DNA of 64,000 nucleotides from Acinetobacter sp. TR3. GTDB taxonomy: Bacteria > Pseudomonadota > Gammaproteobacteria > Pseudomonadales > Moraxellaceae. The position numbers were made by a program, and so were the translations under genes. The notes beneath the pieces were generated by a model, which saw nothing but the letters and a program-made list of their open reading frames with translations, was not told the origin of the DNA and searched no databases. The DNA is taken from positions 930,001 through 994,000 of the forward strand of contig NZ_CP114264.1 of NCBI RefSeq assembly GCF_027105055.1, written 5' to 3'. Below, in pieces: positions 35,734-44,346 of this stretch. How positions within the stretch are numbered: position 1 is the stretch's first letter; each line of letters starts with the position of its first letter.

Positions 35734-35907
35734 AAAAACAGTAGATATTTTTTAAACAATCATTTATAAATCAGAGTGAATTTGGTCATAAAAAGCACAA
35801 TTTGATGAATATTTTGCTTTGATAAATGAGAAGAGCTTGTTAAATTTCATCAAGTTCTGATGACCAAATAACGATGATGAGAGTTTAGTCATTGTGGGGA
35901 GAGTAAT

Positions 35908-36156
35908 ATGACGGAAATGAATGATTACGACGAAAACACTGAAGATTCTGCGGTAGACGATGAAGAGGCGAAAGCCGCGGAAACTGGTGCGGATAGCGAA
36001 GAGTCAAGTGCCAATGATGCAGATTTGGCTGAAGCAGAAACATTAACAGTTACTGCAAAGTTAAAACAGCGTCAAGCTTTGGAAGATGAAGTGGCTGCGT
36101 TTCTAGCACGTGGTGGGCGCATTACTGAAGTTCCGCCAGGCGAAAGCCAAGAATAA
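35908..36156 (+). CDS. SutA-like RNA polymerase-associated protein
   Basis: An 82-residue, highly acidic and disordered protein (first ~45 residues nearly all D, E, A, S, T, N) followed by a short helix and the ending LEDEVAAFLARGGRITEVPPG. This layout matches Pseudomonas SutA, in which an acidic arm precedes a conserved helix and a FLxRGGxxxE segment. SutA binds RNA polymerase and supports ribosomal gene transcription in slow growth. The match is by eye over about 20 residues, so the assignment is tentative. GGGGAGAG before the ATG is a strong ribosome site. Confidence 0.6.
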   Translation: MTEMNDYDENTEDSAVDDEEAKAAETGADSEESSANDADLAEAETLTVTAKLKQRQALEDEVAAFLARGGRITEVPPGESQE

Positions 36157-36172
36157 GCTTAAATAGATTCAA

Positions 36173-36196
36173 AAAGCATCACAATCGTGGTGCTTT
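36173..36196. terminator. Hairpin between the SutA-like gene and the LysE-type exporter gene
   Basis: AAAGCATCAC (36173-36182), loop AATC, GTGGTGCTTT (36187-36196), with one G-U pair. A T tract exists only on the minus strand (reverse of AAAAA at 36171-36175), so it terminates the exporter gene best and may also close the SutA-like gene. Confidence 0.65.
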
Positions 36197-36218
36197 CTCT
36201 GTTGCTCGAAGACTTAGA

Positions 36219-36821
36219 TTAGAGAAGTAACGATGTACCAATACCCCACATGATACAACCAATAATAAAGTCTAATACTTTCCATGCTTTTGGGTTAGTG
36301 AATAGCGGTTTTAAGAATTTAGATCCATAACCTAAACTAAAAAAGAACATCCATGAGGCAACAATACTGCCTAAAGCAAAACTCATTTTATCCTCAAACT
36401 GTGTAGCTAGTGAGCCAATAAGTACAATGGTATCTAAGTAAACGTGAGGATTTAACCATGTAAATGCAAGCCCAGTTAAAAGTACTTTGGTTAATGTTTG
36501 ATGGTGATTTTGGTCGAGTTGTATACTATGAGTTGTTTTAAATGCAGCATAGAATGATCTAGCACCATAAACAAACAAGAAAATTGCACCAAAATATTGA
36601 GCAAGTGTCATTAAAATTGAAGATGCGGTCATGCTTTCAGCAAAGCCCAATACACCTAATCCGATTAAAATAGAGTCAGAAAGCGCGCAGATAAAACATA
36701 GCCAAAATACATATTGCTGTTTGAGCCCTTGTTTTAGGACTAAAGCATTTTGAGCACCAATAGCGACAATCAGACCGCTACCGATTCCAAAACCTTTGAG
36801 AAATACACCCAGAGAGATCAT
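36219..36821 (-). CDS. LysE/ArgO family amino-acid exporter
   Basis: A 200-residue inner-membrane protein with about six helices. The family signature at the N-terminus is clear (GFGIGSGLIVAIGAQNALVLKQGL), and the later LTGLAFTWLNPHVYLDTIVLIG motif with the conserved N-P-H is typical of LysE/ArgO. Members export basic amino acids such as arginine and lysine, including toxic analogues. The divergent LysR gene is the usual LysG/ArgP-type activator, so export is expected to be induced by the amino acid. Confidence 0.9.
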   Translation of the reverse strand: MISLGVFLKGFGIGSGLIVAIGAQNALVLKQGLKQQYVFWLCFICALSDSILIGLGVLGFAESMTASSILMTLAQYFGAIFLFVYGARSFYAAFKTTHSIQLDQNHHQTLTKVLLTGLAFTWLNPHVYLDTIVLIGSLATQFEDKMSFALGSIVASWMFFFSLGYGSKFLKPLFTNPKAWKVLDFIIGCIMWGIGTSLLL

Positions 36822-36924
36822 AAAAAAAGAAGAGAAAATAAGATGAGAGAATTATCTGATTTTTAAACTTAAAATAAGTAGAATTAAGAATATTTAGGTT
36901 TGGCTAAAAATAATTTAGGTTAAT

Positions 36925-37815
36925 ATGCTCGATAGTAAGCAATGTGAAGCTTTTCTTGCGGTGGCTGAATTGGGAAGTTTTGATGCTGCTGGTGAATTTT
37001 TATTTATTACACCTTCGGCTGTGTCAATACGAGTACAGGCTTTAGAAAAATATCTTGGGCAAGTTCTAATCCTTCGTGGTCGTCCATCTACGCTTACATA
37101 TGCAGGAGTAACCTTACTCGACCATTTGCGGCATACCCGATTAATGGAGCAAAATTTATTACAAGGTTTAATGGGTAAAACTTCTGATTCTGAATTTTAT
37201 AAAATTGCCTTGGCCTCAAATGCTGATTCATTGGCAACATGGCTTTTACCTTCAATTCAATCAACACTCATTGAAGAAAAGATCGTACTTGAATTGAAAA
37301 TTGATGATCAATCGCATACACATTCTTTGTTAGAAACAGGTCAAGTCAATGCGTGTATTTCTGCTGAGGCTCAAGTGATGTCGGGTTGTTTAGCACAACC
37401 ACTTGGCAAAATGCGTTATAAAATGTTGGCTTCGACGGACTTTGTTAAATATTGGTTTAGACAAGGGATTAATAGGGAAAGTTTGAGATCTGCGCCCGCC
37501 GTTATTTTTAATCATAAAGACTTAATGCATTCAGACATATTATTAAAGTATTTTGGATTATCGATGCAAAGTTATCCGTTTCATTTTATTCCAGCAACAG
37601 ATGCTTTCGTCAAAACAATTCAATTAGGTTTGGGCTATGGCATGGTGCCCGAGTTGCAGGTTCAACCACTACTCGAAAATGGAACACTTGTTGATATTAT
37701 GCCTGATGCCCAACTTGATATTCCTCTGTATTGGCATCATTGGAAACGACAGTCTCAACAATTAGAAATATTGACTGAAACAATTATCCAAGCAGCTCAG
37801 AAAATATTGAGATAG
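36925..37815 (+). CDS. LysR family regulator of ArgP/LysG type
   Basis: A 296-residue LysR regulator. The helix-turn-helix (LDSKQCEAFLAVAELGSFDAAGE...TPSAVSIRVQALEKYLG) is typical of the ArgP/LysG branch, followed by the two-lobe effector domain with the GYGMVPELQ segment. It lies divergent from the LysE/ArgO exporter with 103 bases between starts, the standard arrangement in which the regulator senses lysine or arginine and activates the exporter. Confidence 0.88.
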   Translation: MLDSKQCEAFLAVAELGSFDAAGEFLFITPSAVSIRVQALEKYLGQVLILRGRPSTLTYAGVTLLDHLRHTRLMEQNLLQGLMGKTSDSEFYKIALASNADSLATWLLPSIQSTLIEEKIVLELKIDDQSHTHSLLETGQVNACISAEAQVMSGCLAQPLGKMRYKMLASTDFVKYWFRQGINRESLRSAPAVIFNHKDLMHSDILLKYFGLSMQSYPFHFIPATDAFVKTIQLGLGYGMVPELQVQPLLENGTLVDIMPDAQLDIPLYWHHWKRQSQQLEILTETIIQAAQKILR

Positions 37816-37894
37816 TTGTGTTTTTTAATTGTGATGAATGTTGTTTAAAGTTAATTATATGATAGGTTGCAAGTATTCACGTTGTTAATTATTT

Positions 37895-37927
37895 GCAAGG
37901 TAATCTATCCAAAATTAATTACCTTGC
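37895..37927 (-). terminator. Hairpin after rsmI
   Basis: GCAAGGTAAT (37895-37904) and ATTACCTTGC (37918-37927) form a perfect 10-bp stem with a 13-base loop, 10 bases past the rsmI stop. The T tract is weak. Confidence 0.5.
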
Positions 37928-37937
37928 ATCACGCTTA

Positions 37938-38777
37938 CTATTCGGCTTGGGTTAATTCCAAAGCACGTTGATAAGCAACTTTCTTTTTGATACCTGTCAA
38001 ATCAGCAGCCAATTGAGATGCGGCCTTGACTGATAAATCTTGTAATAAGCGTTTTAGCAACTCATCCAATTTATCTTGTTCCATGTCTTTTTCAGCAGTG
38101 GAACCACCCACCACGACTACAATTTCACCTTTCTCTTGGTTGTGATCATTTTCAATAAATATGACTAACTCTTTTAAAGTCATTTTTTTAATAGTTTCAA
38201 AGGTCTTTGTGATTTCACGAGCAAAACCTACAGGGCGATCTTCACCAAATACCTCAGCCATATTTTTAATACTGTCTAAAATACGATGTGGTGCTTCATA
38301 GAAAATGAGTGTTTGTGTCTCATCTTTTAGTTTTTCGAGTTGGCTAATTCGTTGCGAAGCCTTTGACGGTAAGAAACCTTCAAAACTAAAGCGATCACTT
38401 GGTAAACCTACAGCACTCAAAGCTGCAATTGCAGCACAGGCACCTGGTACTGGAATGACGCGGATATTATGTTCTTGTGCTGCGCGTACTAATTTAAATC
38501 CAGGGTCACTAATTAATGGTGTTCCCGCATCACTAATCAGAGCAATACTTTCACCATTTAACATTCTTTGTATAAGTTGATCAATTTTGTTACTTTCATT
38601 GTGATCATGGCACGCTGTTAACGGTGTTGAGATATTATAGTGTTTAAATAATTGAGCAGATTGACGAGTGTCTTCTGCCGCAACCACCGATACAGACTTT
38701 AAAATATCAATCGCACGAAAGGTCATGTCATCCAAGTGCCCAATCGGGGTTGCTACAACAAATAATTGAGCACTCAT
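37938..38777 (-). CDS. rsmI: 16S rRNA (cytidine1402-2'-O)-methyltransferase RsmI
   Basis: RsmI 2'-O-methylates C1402 in the decoding centre. The 279-residue tetrapyrrole-methylase-fold protein has the family start LFVVATPIGHLDDMT, AEDTRQSAQLF, LISDAGTPLISDPG, VPGACAAIAALSAVGLPSDRF and a C-terminal helical domain. GGGAG lies at usable spacing for the ATG at 38777. A longer frame begins at an ATG at 38795 that overlaps the start of the divergent LpoA-like gene (shared CATG) and adds six residues. Order rsmI/lpoA/yraN/dolP is conserved in gammaproteobacteria. Confidence 0.95.
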   Translation of the reverse strand: MSAQLFVVATPIGHLDDMTFRAIDILKSVSVVAAEDTRQSAQLFKHYNISTPLTACHDHNESNKIDQLIQRMLNGESIALISDAGTPLISDPGFKLVRAAQEHNIRVIPVPGACAAIAALSAVGLPSDRFSFEGFLPSKASQRISQLEKLKDETQTLIFYEAPHRILDSIKNMAEVFGEDRPVGFAREITKTFETIKKMTLKELVIFIENDHNQEKGEIVVVVGGSTAEKDMEQDKLDELLKRLLQDLSVKAASQLAADLTGIKKKVAYQRALELTQAE

Positions 38778-38793
38778 AAAAGGTAACTCCCTC

Positions 38794-39726
38794 ATGTATT
38801 ACAAAAAATATTGTTTGCTGCTAGGTTTGGCAGCGCTTGTAAGTCCTGTATATGCGGACATAATCGTGATTCTACCTGAATCGGGTACGATGGCGCGAGC
38901 GAGTCAAAGCATCAAACGCGGTTTTCTGAGTGCTTATACAGCATCTGGCAGTAAAGAAAAAATTATTTTTGTAGATTCAACTAAAAATAGTATCGATACG
39001 ATTTTTAAGAAAAAAATAGATCACAACGTCCATTTGATTGTTGGGCCCTTACTACGAACTGAAATTGAAGAGGTGATTCAAATGAATCCTCAAATTCCTG
39101 TGCTTGCTTTAAATGATGTTAATACTCAAATTGATAAAGTATGGCAATTTAGCTTAGCAAAGCAACAAGATGCTGCAGCATTAAATCATCGTTTTCAAAA
39201 AGATCGCATCAAAAAACTTTTTATCGTTCGAGAAACAGGAACTGAGTCAGCAACAGAACTTTTGCTCTCTGCACTAAAGGATCAATTTGCATCAGAAATA
39301 GAATTTGTTGATGAAGTACCACAAAAACGATCAAGTAAAGAAGGGGTATTATTGTTAGGGAGTCACCATTGGGTGGAACAATTAGGTACATTACCCGAAA
39401 AGAATATTTACGTCACACCGATGAGTATTGAGCAGGGACAATCTATTCCAATCGGTTTAAGTTTTTGTGATACACCCGCGCTATATAATGGACAATGGGC
39501 AGATTTAATCGAAGCCTATAAGAAACAACCAGAAACGATGGCATTTCAACGTTTATTAGCTTTTGGAGGAGATGCTTGGACGATAAGTCAACAATTATTA
39601 GAAAACCCTGCGCATAAATTCTCTTTTGAAGGACGTACAGGTACGATTAGCGTTAAAGATGGAAAAATTGATAGGCAACCCTATTGTTATCAACAACAAA
39701 AAAATGAAATTCAAATTTTAAAATAA
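38794..39726 (+). CDS. Short LpoA-like penicillin-binding protein activator
   Basis: A 310-residue exported protein with signal peptide ([21 protein letters not shown]) and no lipobox. It is a periplasmic-binding-protein fold matching the C-terminal half of LpoA, the outer-membrane activator of PBP1A ([40 protein letters not shown], then [12 protein letters not shown] and [10 protein letters not shown]). Standard LpoA has about 600 residues, with an N-terminal TPR domain and a lipid anchor; both are missing here. Position between rsmI and yraN confirms the locus. How it would reach PBP1A without an anchor is open. Confidence 0.75.
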   Translation: MYYKKYCLLLGLAALVSPVYADIIVILPESGTMARASQSIKRGFLSAYTASGSKEKIIFVDSTKNSIDTIFKKKIDHNVHLIVGPLLRTEIEEVIQMNPQIPVLALNDVNTQIDKVWQFSLAKQQDAAALNHRFQKDRIKKLFIVRETGTESATELLLSALKDQFASEIEFVDEVPQKRSSKEGVLLLGSHHWVEQLGTLPEKNIYVTPMSIEQGQSIPIGLSFCDTPALYNGQWADLIEAYKKQPETMAFQRLLAFGGDAWTISQQLLENPAHKFSFEGRTGTISVKDGKIDRQPYCYQQQKNEIQILK

Positions 39727-39739
39727 AAATGGTCGTAGT

Positions 39740-40147
39740 ATGGCAGAAGACATTGTTGAGGATTTGGGGCGTTGGGCAGAACAAAAAGCAAGGGAATTAT
39801 TGGAATTAGAAAATTACCAATATGTAAATCAAAATTATCATTCTAGATATGGTGAAATTGATCTGATTGTAAAATCAGGTAAAGAGCTTGTTTTTGTTGA
39901 AGTAAAGGCTAGATCTTTAGGGAGTTATGCGACAGCTTGTGAAGTTATTACTCGTGCGCAACAACGTAAAATCATTAAAACAGCACAATTTTTTTTACAA
40001 AAACATCCTAATTATGATGATTTTGATTGTCGTTTTGATGTGATTTGTTTTGATTTTCCAAAGAAATTTGCAAAAACAGTACAACCAGATTTTTCCAAAT
40101 TGCAGTATGATCAGCAATGGATTCAACATGCGTTTACTTTAGATTGA
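39740..40147 (+). CDS. yraN: UPF0102 family protein YraN
   Basis: A 135-residue protein of the YraN/UPF0102 family, a restriction-endonuclease-like fold of uncertain role. It has the conserved pieces [33 protein letters not shown] and FDVICFD. The E-I-D-L-I and E-V-K residues form the presumed nuclease-like site. It is 13 bases downstream of the LpoA-like gene and in the same direction, hence the same operon. Confidence 0.9.
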   Translation: MAEDIVEDLGRWAEQKARELLELENYQYVNQNYHSRYGEIDLIVKSGKELVFVEVKARSLGSYATACEVITRAQQRKIIKTAQFFLQKHPNYDDFDCRFDVICFDFPKKFAKTVQPDFSKLQYDQQWIQHAFTLD

Positions 40148-40217
40148 GTAATAATTTATTATTTTTTAAGATAAATGCCAAAGATTTAACAAGTTTGAAG
40201 ATAGGGAGTCTTGCCAA

Positions 40218-40928
40218 GTGTTAAAACGTTTAACGATTACGTTACTTTGCGCTGCAAGTTTATCAGGATGTGCGAGTTTTATTTCAGGTGGTACAGGAAC
40301 TTCGCCGATTGGTACTGAAAGTGGTGAACGTAGTTTAGGGCAGGTTTTTATTGATTCCTCAATTAAACGCACTGCAAATATTAATTTGTATAAATTGGAT
40401 CATCGCTTTAAGCAGTCACGAATCAATATTGAAAGTTTTCATAGTAATGTTTTATTAACAGGGCAAGTTCCTGATCCTTATTTGAAACAATTAGCAGAAG
40501 ACAATTTAAGAGCGATGAGTGATGTAAAAGCTGTGCATAATTACATTACTGTTGGTGATAAAGTAAATTACAACACGATTATGCAGGACTCTACTGTGAC
40601 TGCAAATACTCGTGGGTTGCTAATAAGAGCGCCTGTTGTATCTGACAGTAAAGTATTAATTCATACTGAAAATGGCATCCTTTATGTGATGGGCCGTTTA
40701 AATACCGCTGAGATAAGAGATTTAGATGATGTCTTACAAAAAGTTGGTAATGTGAGTAAAATCGTGACACTGATTGATAATATTGATCAACCATCTGGAA
40801 CGGTAGCAAGTGCTACAGCAGCAACACCGATGATTGGTGGTGCTTCAACACAACCTTTAGTTGAAACTCCAGTTGCAATTGATCCCGATCAGACTGAACC
40901 AGCGACTATTACTCCGACTAAACCCTAA
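40218..40928 (+). CDS. BON-domain lipoprotein, DolP/YraP-like
   Basis: A 236-residue lipoprotein with lipobox LSGC near residue 18. Two BON domains follow (about 45-115, VLLTGQVPDPYLKQLAEDNL, and 120-190, LYVMGRLNTAEIRDLDDVLQK), then a proline/threonine-rich tail of about 40 residues. DolP supports outer-membrane integrity and binds anionic lipid at division sites in E. coli. Start is GTG (40218) with GGGAG nine bases upstream. Its place after yraN fits the conserved locus, though the diaA gene found there in E. coli is absent. Confidence 0.85.
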   Translation: MLKRLTITLLCAASLSGCASFISGGTGTSPIGTESGERSLGQVFIDSSIKRTANINLYKLDHRFKQSRINIESFHSNVLLTGQVPDPYLKQLAEDNLRAMSDVKAVHNYITVGDKVNYNTIMQDSTVTANTRGLLIRAPVVSDSKVLIHTENGILYVMGRLNTAEIRDLDDVLQKVGNVSKIVTLIDNIDQPSGTVASATAATPMIGGASTQPLVETPVAIDPDQTEPATITPTKP

Positions 40929-40931
40929 TCT

Positions 40932-41804
40932 ATGAAGCAACTTATTCAACAAGTACAAGAAAATGTCATACGGGCGAAAAACTTTTATCAGGAATTTCGC
41001 CTATATGATTTAGCAAGCTATTCGATGAATTATCTGACGCCAAAGGATACTTTTGAAAAAGAAGAACATCTTGCTTATGGATTAAAAGCCAGAAATCGAT
41101 TGGATCTTTATCGAACAAAAAATCCCAAAAAACAAAGACCATTAATTGTTTTTGTACATGGTGGATCATGGCAACATGGTAATAAGAGAGATTATTTATT
41201 CATTGGTGAAACCTTTGCTCGAGAAGGTTTTGATGTTGCTGTGATTAATTATCAACTTGCTCCAGAGAATATCTTTCCAGCATTTGTCGATGATCTAGCG
41301 CAAGCGATTCATTATTTGAATCAAAATAAAGCGAAGCTGAATATTTCAACTGATAACATCATTTTGATGGGACATTCTGCGGGTGCTTTTAATGTGATGT
41401 CTGTGGTGTATTCTGCTCAGCCTCAGCAATTTAAATATATCGATAATATTAAGGCAATTGTTGGCTTGGCTGGCCCGTATCATTTTGATTATAAAAATGA
41501 TCCTTTATCTGAACATGCTTTTGATCAAAAAACATCGTATCAACAAGTGATGCCGTATTATTTTATCAATCCGAATAAGATTAAACATTATCTATTGATG
41601 GCTGAGAATGATCAGTTGGTTGGTAATCATAATAGTTTCGATCTTGATAAGGCATTGAGAGAAAAGGGTAATCATAGCCATGTGATGATTATTCCTAAGA
41701 CTGGACACATTACCATTGTGGCGACTTTGGCCAGTTTTGTAAGCCATTACTTCAAAACCAAGCGAACGATTTTACATTTCTTAGATGAAGCTTTAGAAGA
41801 GTAA
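40932..41804 (+). CDS. Alpha/beta hydrolase (esterase/lipase type)
   Basis: A 290-residue alpha/beta hydrolase of the hormone-sensitive-lipase/BD-FAE type. It has the oxyanion motif HGGSWQHGNKRDY at about 74-86, the nucleophile elbow GHSAGA (serine near residue 148) and a late histidine in KTGHITIV. The aspartate is probably in LMAENDQLVG. There is no signal peptide. It starts three bases after the dolP-like stop, so it is co-transcribed with the envelope genes. The substrate is unknown. Confidence 0.83.
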   Translation: MKQLIQQVQENVIRAKNFYQEFRLYDLASYSMNYLTPKDTFEKEEHLAYGLKARNRLDLYRTKNPKKQRPLIVFVHGGSWQHGNKRDYLFIGETFAREGFDVAVINYQLAPENIFPAFVDDLAQAIHYLNQNKAKLNISTDNIILMGHSAGAFNVMSVVYSAQPQQFKYIDNIKAIVGLAGPYHFDYKNDPLSEHAFDQKTSYQQVMPYYFINPNKIKHYLLMAENDQLVGNHNSFDLDKALREKGNHSHVMIIPKTGHITIVATLASFVSHYFKTKRTILHFLDEALEE

Positions 41805-41806
41805 AT

Positions 41807-41836
41807 AAAAAAGCATCTTGATTAAGATGCTTTTTT
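41807..41836. terminator. Bidirectional terminator (hydrolase / nudC)
   Basis: AAAAAAGCATCTT (41807-41819), loop GATT, AAGATGCTTTTTT (41824-41836): a 13-bp perfect stem between convergent genes. The nudC stop codon (41822-41824) lies in the loop. Confidence 0.92.
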
Positions 41837-42574
41837 ATTCTCTACGATTTGCATAATCATTGCATGTGCAATACTACCTTTAAATGGAATTTCAGGTAGT
41901 TGATCAAACTTAAAGAATTGAGCTTCGCTAATTTCTTCCACTTGTAATTGAATATCACCTGAATCATATTCAGCATGAAAAGCAATCATTAAATTACTTG
42001 GAAATGGCCACGGTTGGCTCGACATATAACGAATATTTTTCAGTTTTAAACCGACTTCTTCAAAAGCTTCTCGTTGTACAGCTTCTTCTAATGTTTCACC
42101 GACTTCAACAAATCCAGCGATTAGACCGTACATATTACTTTTATTATGCGCCGATTTCGCAAGTAAAATTTCATCATCACCTTTGGTAATGATTGTAATA
42201 ATACAAGGTTGAACGCGAGGATATTGATGATAGCCACAAGCAGGGCAAACCATTGCATATTCTTTGGCGTGAATTTCAGTCATATGACCGCAATGGCTAC
42301 AGAATTTATGGTTACGTCGCCATTCTAATAGTTGAACTGCTCGACTGGCTTGAAGGAATTCTGTAGTTGACCATGACTGAATCAATTCACGGATTGGAAC
42401 GAGCTGATAGCCATCGGGAATGGCTTCATTTTCAAGTAGATCCCGCGCGATAACGTGATCATTATGATTCAAGGGTAAATCACTTGCTAACTTTTCAACT
42501 TCTGGCAATTGAAGATTTTGGTCGACTAGCAGTTTTTGGTGTTGAAAAATATAAGCAAGTGATAGTTGAGTCAT
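41822..42574 (-). CDS. nudC: NADH pyrophosphatase NudC
   Basis: NudC hydrolyses NADH to NMNH and AMP and removes NAD caps from RNA. The 250-residue protein has the four-cysteine zinc site (CSHCG...CPACG), the following YPR, the Nudix box (GFVEVGETLEEAVQREAFEEVG) and the SQPWPFPSNLM signature that distinguishes NudC. Its ATG overlaps the fimL TAA by one base (TAATG), the same fimL-nudC pairing as in Pseudomonas aeruginosa. Confidence 0.95.
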   Translation of the reverse strand: MTQLSLAYIFQHQKLLVDQNLQLPEVEKLASDLPLNHNDHVIARDLLENEAIPDGYQLVPIRELIQSWSTTEFLQASRAVQLLEWRRNHKFCSHCGHMTEIHAKEYAMVCPACGYHQYPRVQPCIITIITKGDDEILLAKSAHNKSNMYGLIAGFVEVGETLEEAVQREAFEEVGLKLKNIRYMSSQPWPFPSNLMIAFHAEYDSGDIQLQVEEISEAQFFKFDQLPEIPFKGSIAHAMIMQIVENKKAS

Positions 42575-44220
42575 TATGCGGCTATGTTCTGTAATTGCTG
42601 ACTGCTTGATAATGCCACATCAAACATAGATTGCAATACAGGCTGCTTATTGTTCAGGTTATCAACGAGTAAATCTAAACTAGCAACAACATTTAGAATG
42701 CAGTTAATTTGCTCAGCATCAATCGCTTCATTTTGATTCAAACGATGCTGTGCAAAATGTGCTGCACCTAACAGTGCAGTTTGTTGAGCAGAGCTACCTA
42801 AGAATAACGCAGCGCCTGATAACTCATTCAGATATACAGGAAGGGCTTCTAATGTATTAGCTGTTGGATCTTGTACATACAAACTTAAGGTTTGAGTCAA
42901 TGTTTCAATCAAAATCTTAGTTTCAGTCAACAATGCTCGATGAGCTTCATCTAAACGATCTAAAGAAATTTGCATATTATTGACGCGTAATTGTAAACGA
43001 CTTGAAGTGTAATTACGCTCTAAGATACCGATTGAATTCATTGATGCCAAAATACTATTCATTAACTGTTGAATAGAAGTTGCATCAGTTAATGTATTCG
43101 GTTGACTCAATTTTTCAGCTTGCTGAGTTAATTCTTTCGCTGCTTCATTTAAGTTAAGTACCTTAAATACATTAGAAAGTTGAGTTAACTTTTGCTGTAG
43201 TTCTTGGGTTTTTTCAGCTGACATATTTTGATGGTTATACTCAATTTCATTACGAATTTGAGCCATTTCATTTGTTATTAATTGACTGATTGTATGTACC
43301 GTTTCATAGTCAGGACCGTATAAATGACGACTCAAAACTTGAAGTTGAGTATCACTGAGTAATTCATCACCAATGTTCAATTGTTGACGAATATGTTGTG
43401 ATAAATCATCTTCTTGACTGATGCAGATCGTCAAAATATCTGCCAAATCAGCAATACTGTTTTGATAAGTTGTTGGTTGAGCCAAGAATTTTGCAATATT
43501 CGTTTCGATTTGAATAAGGGTGCGTAAACGTGCTTCTGTAATCAAAAGCTCATCAATATGTCCTAAGCCTACATTGACCAATTGCCAATATTGTTGGCTC
43601 GGTAGATTGTTGGCTAAACCTGCAAGGTAAACACCAACGAGTTTAATTCCTTGTAAATCGAGAGGAGATTCACTTTGTTTAATCAGCTTGTTTAAGCATA
43701 ATTTATAAAGTTGGTGGATATACTTCGATTGTTCCAAGCTTGGTGCTTGTGGCAAATTGAAATTCGGTGTCATGAAGTCCAAGAAAGGTTGCAGAGCTTG
43801 TCCTTCTTTGGTGATCGGTTTCCCCAGTGCTTTTTCTAAACGATTGAGTGTATCTGTTAAGAACTGAGGCACTCTTACTTCACGTAAACAAATAAATTCC
43901 ATATAGCGTTTTAACATCGTTGTACCTTCACTGAGAGCAACGACATCGCTAGTTTTAATTTGTTGAGGTTGAGCCATGATTTGGCGCATAAGCTCAGCTG
44001 AATATTGAGTGATTTGTGCTACATGAGGTATATCAATTAATGCAAGTACTTGTGTGCATTGTTCGAACTGATTAAGTGCGTCATCAATACCAAAAGGCAA
44101 TGCTTGTTCTTCGGCAAGCGTATTGACTGCTGTCTCCACCAATTTAATCGAATTATCGATCTCATTTTTTATTATTAATAATGCAGTTGGGTCGAAATGA
44201 ATCGAGGTTTGGTAAGACAT
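42574..44220 (-). CDS. fimL: FimL, ChpA-like regulator of type IV pili
   Basis: A 548-residue all-helical cytosolic protein resembling the N-terminal part of ChpA but without a phosphorylatable Hpt histidine motif. In Pseudomonas aeruginosa FimL (about the same length) connects the Pil-Chp system with adenylate cyclase and is needed for twitching. Identification rests on length, Hpt-like helical bundles (for example ALNQFEQCTQVLALIDIPHV) and the linkage to nudC. AGGAAAGG precedes the ATG. A structured leader with a five-codon ORF lies upstream (44237-44275). Confidence 0.8.
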   Translation of the reverse strand: MSYQTSIHFDPTALLIIKNEIDNSIKLVETAVNTLAEEQALPFGIDDALNQFEQCTQVLALIDIPHVAQITQYSAELMRQIMAQPQQIKTSDVVALSEGTTMLKRYMEFICLREVRVPQFLTDTLNRLEKALGKPITKEGQALQPFLDFMTPNFNLPQAPSLEQSKYIHQLYKLCLNKLIKQSESPLDLQGIKLVGVYLAGLANNLPSQQYWQLVNVGLGHIDELLITEARLRTLIQIETNIAKFLAQPTTYQNSIADLADILTICISQEDDLSQHIRQQLNIGDELLSDTQLQVLSRHLYGPDYETVHTISQLITNEMAQIRNEIEYNHQNMSAEKTQELQQKLTQLSNVFKVLNLNEAAKELTQQAEKLSQPNTLTDATSIQQLMNSILASMNSIGILERNYTSSRLQLRVNNMQISLDRLDEAHRALLTETKILIETLTQTLSLYVQDPTANTLEALPVYLNELSGAALFLGSSAQQTALLGAAHFAQHRLNQNEAIDAEQINCILNVVASLDLLVDNLNNKQPVLQSMFDVALSSSQQLQNIAA

Positions 44221-44236
44221 ATGACCTACACCTTTC

Positions 44237-44275
44237 CTAAGTTGTTATATCCATGAACCTCCTAGAATAGGAGGT
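44237..44275 (-). promoter_or_regulatory. Structured fimL leader with a mini-ORF
   Basis: On the minus strand ACCTCCTA, loop TTC, TAGGAGGT (44275-44257) form a perfect 8-bp hairpin that hides an ideal ribosome site AGGAGGT. Directly after it lies ATG GAT ATA ACA ACT TAG (44254-44237, peptide MDITT), whose stop touches the fimL ribosome site AGGAAAGG. It could act as a leader-peptide or ribosome-access switch for fimL, or be chance. Confidence 0.4.
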
Positions 44276-44346
44276 AAAATCATTAACAGTTAATATAACT
44301 TAAGTTTTAAAACTTGAAATACAAAAAATTACACTCAACAGCAAAT

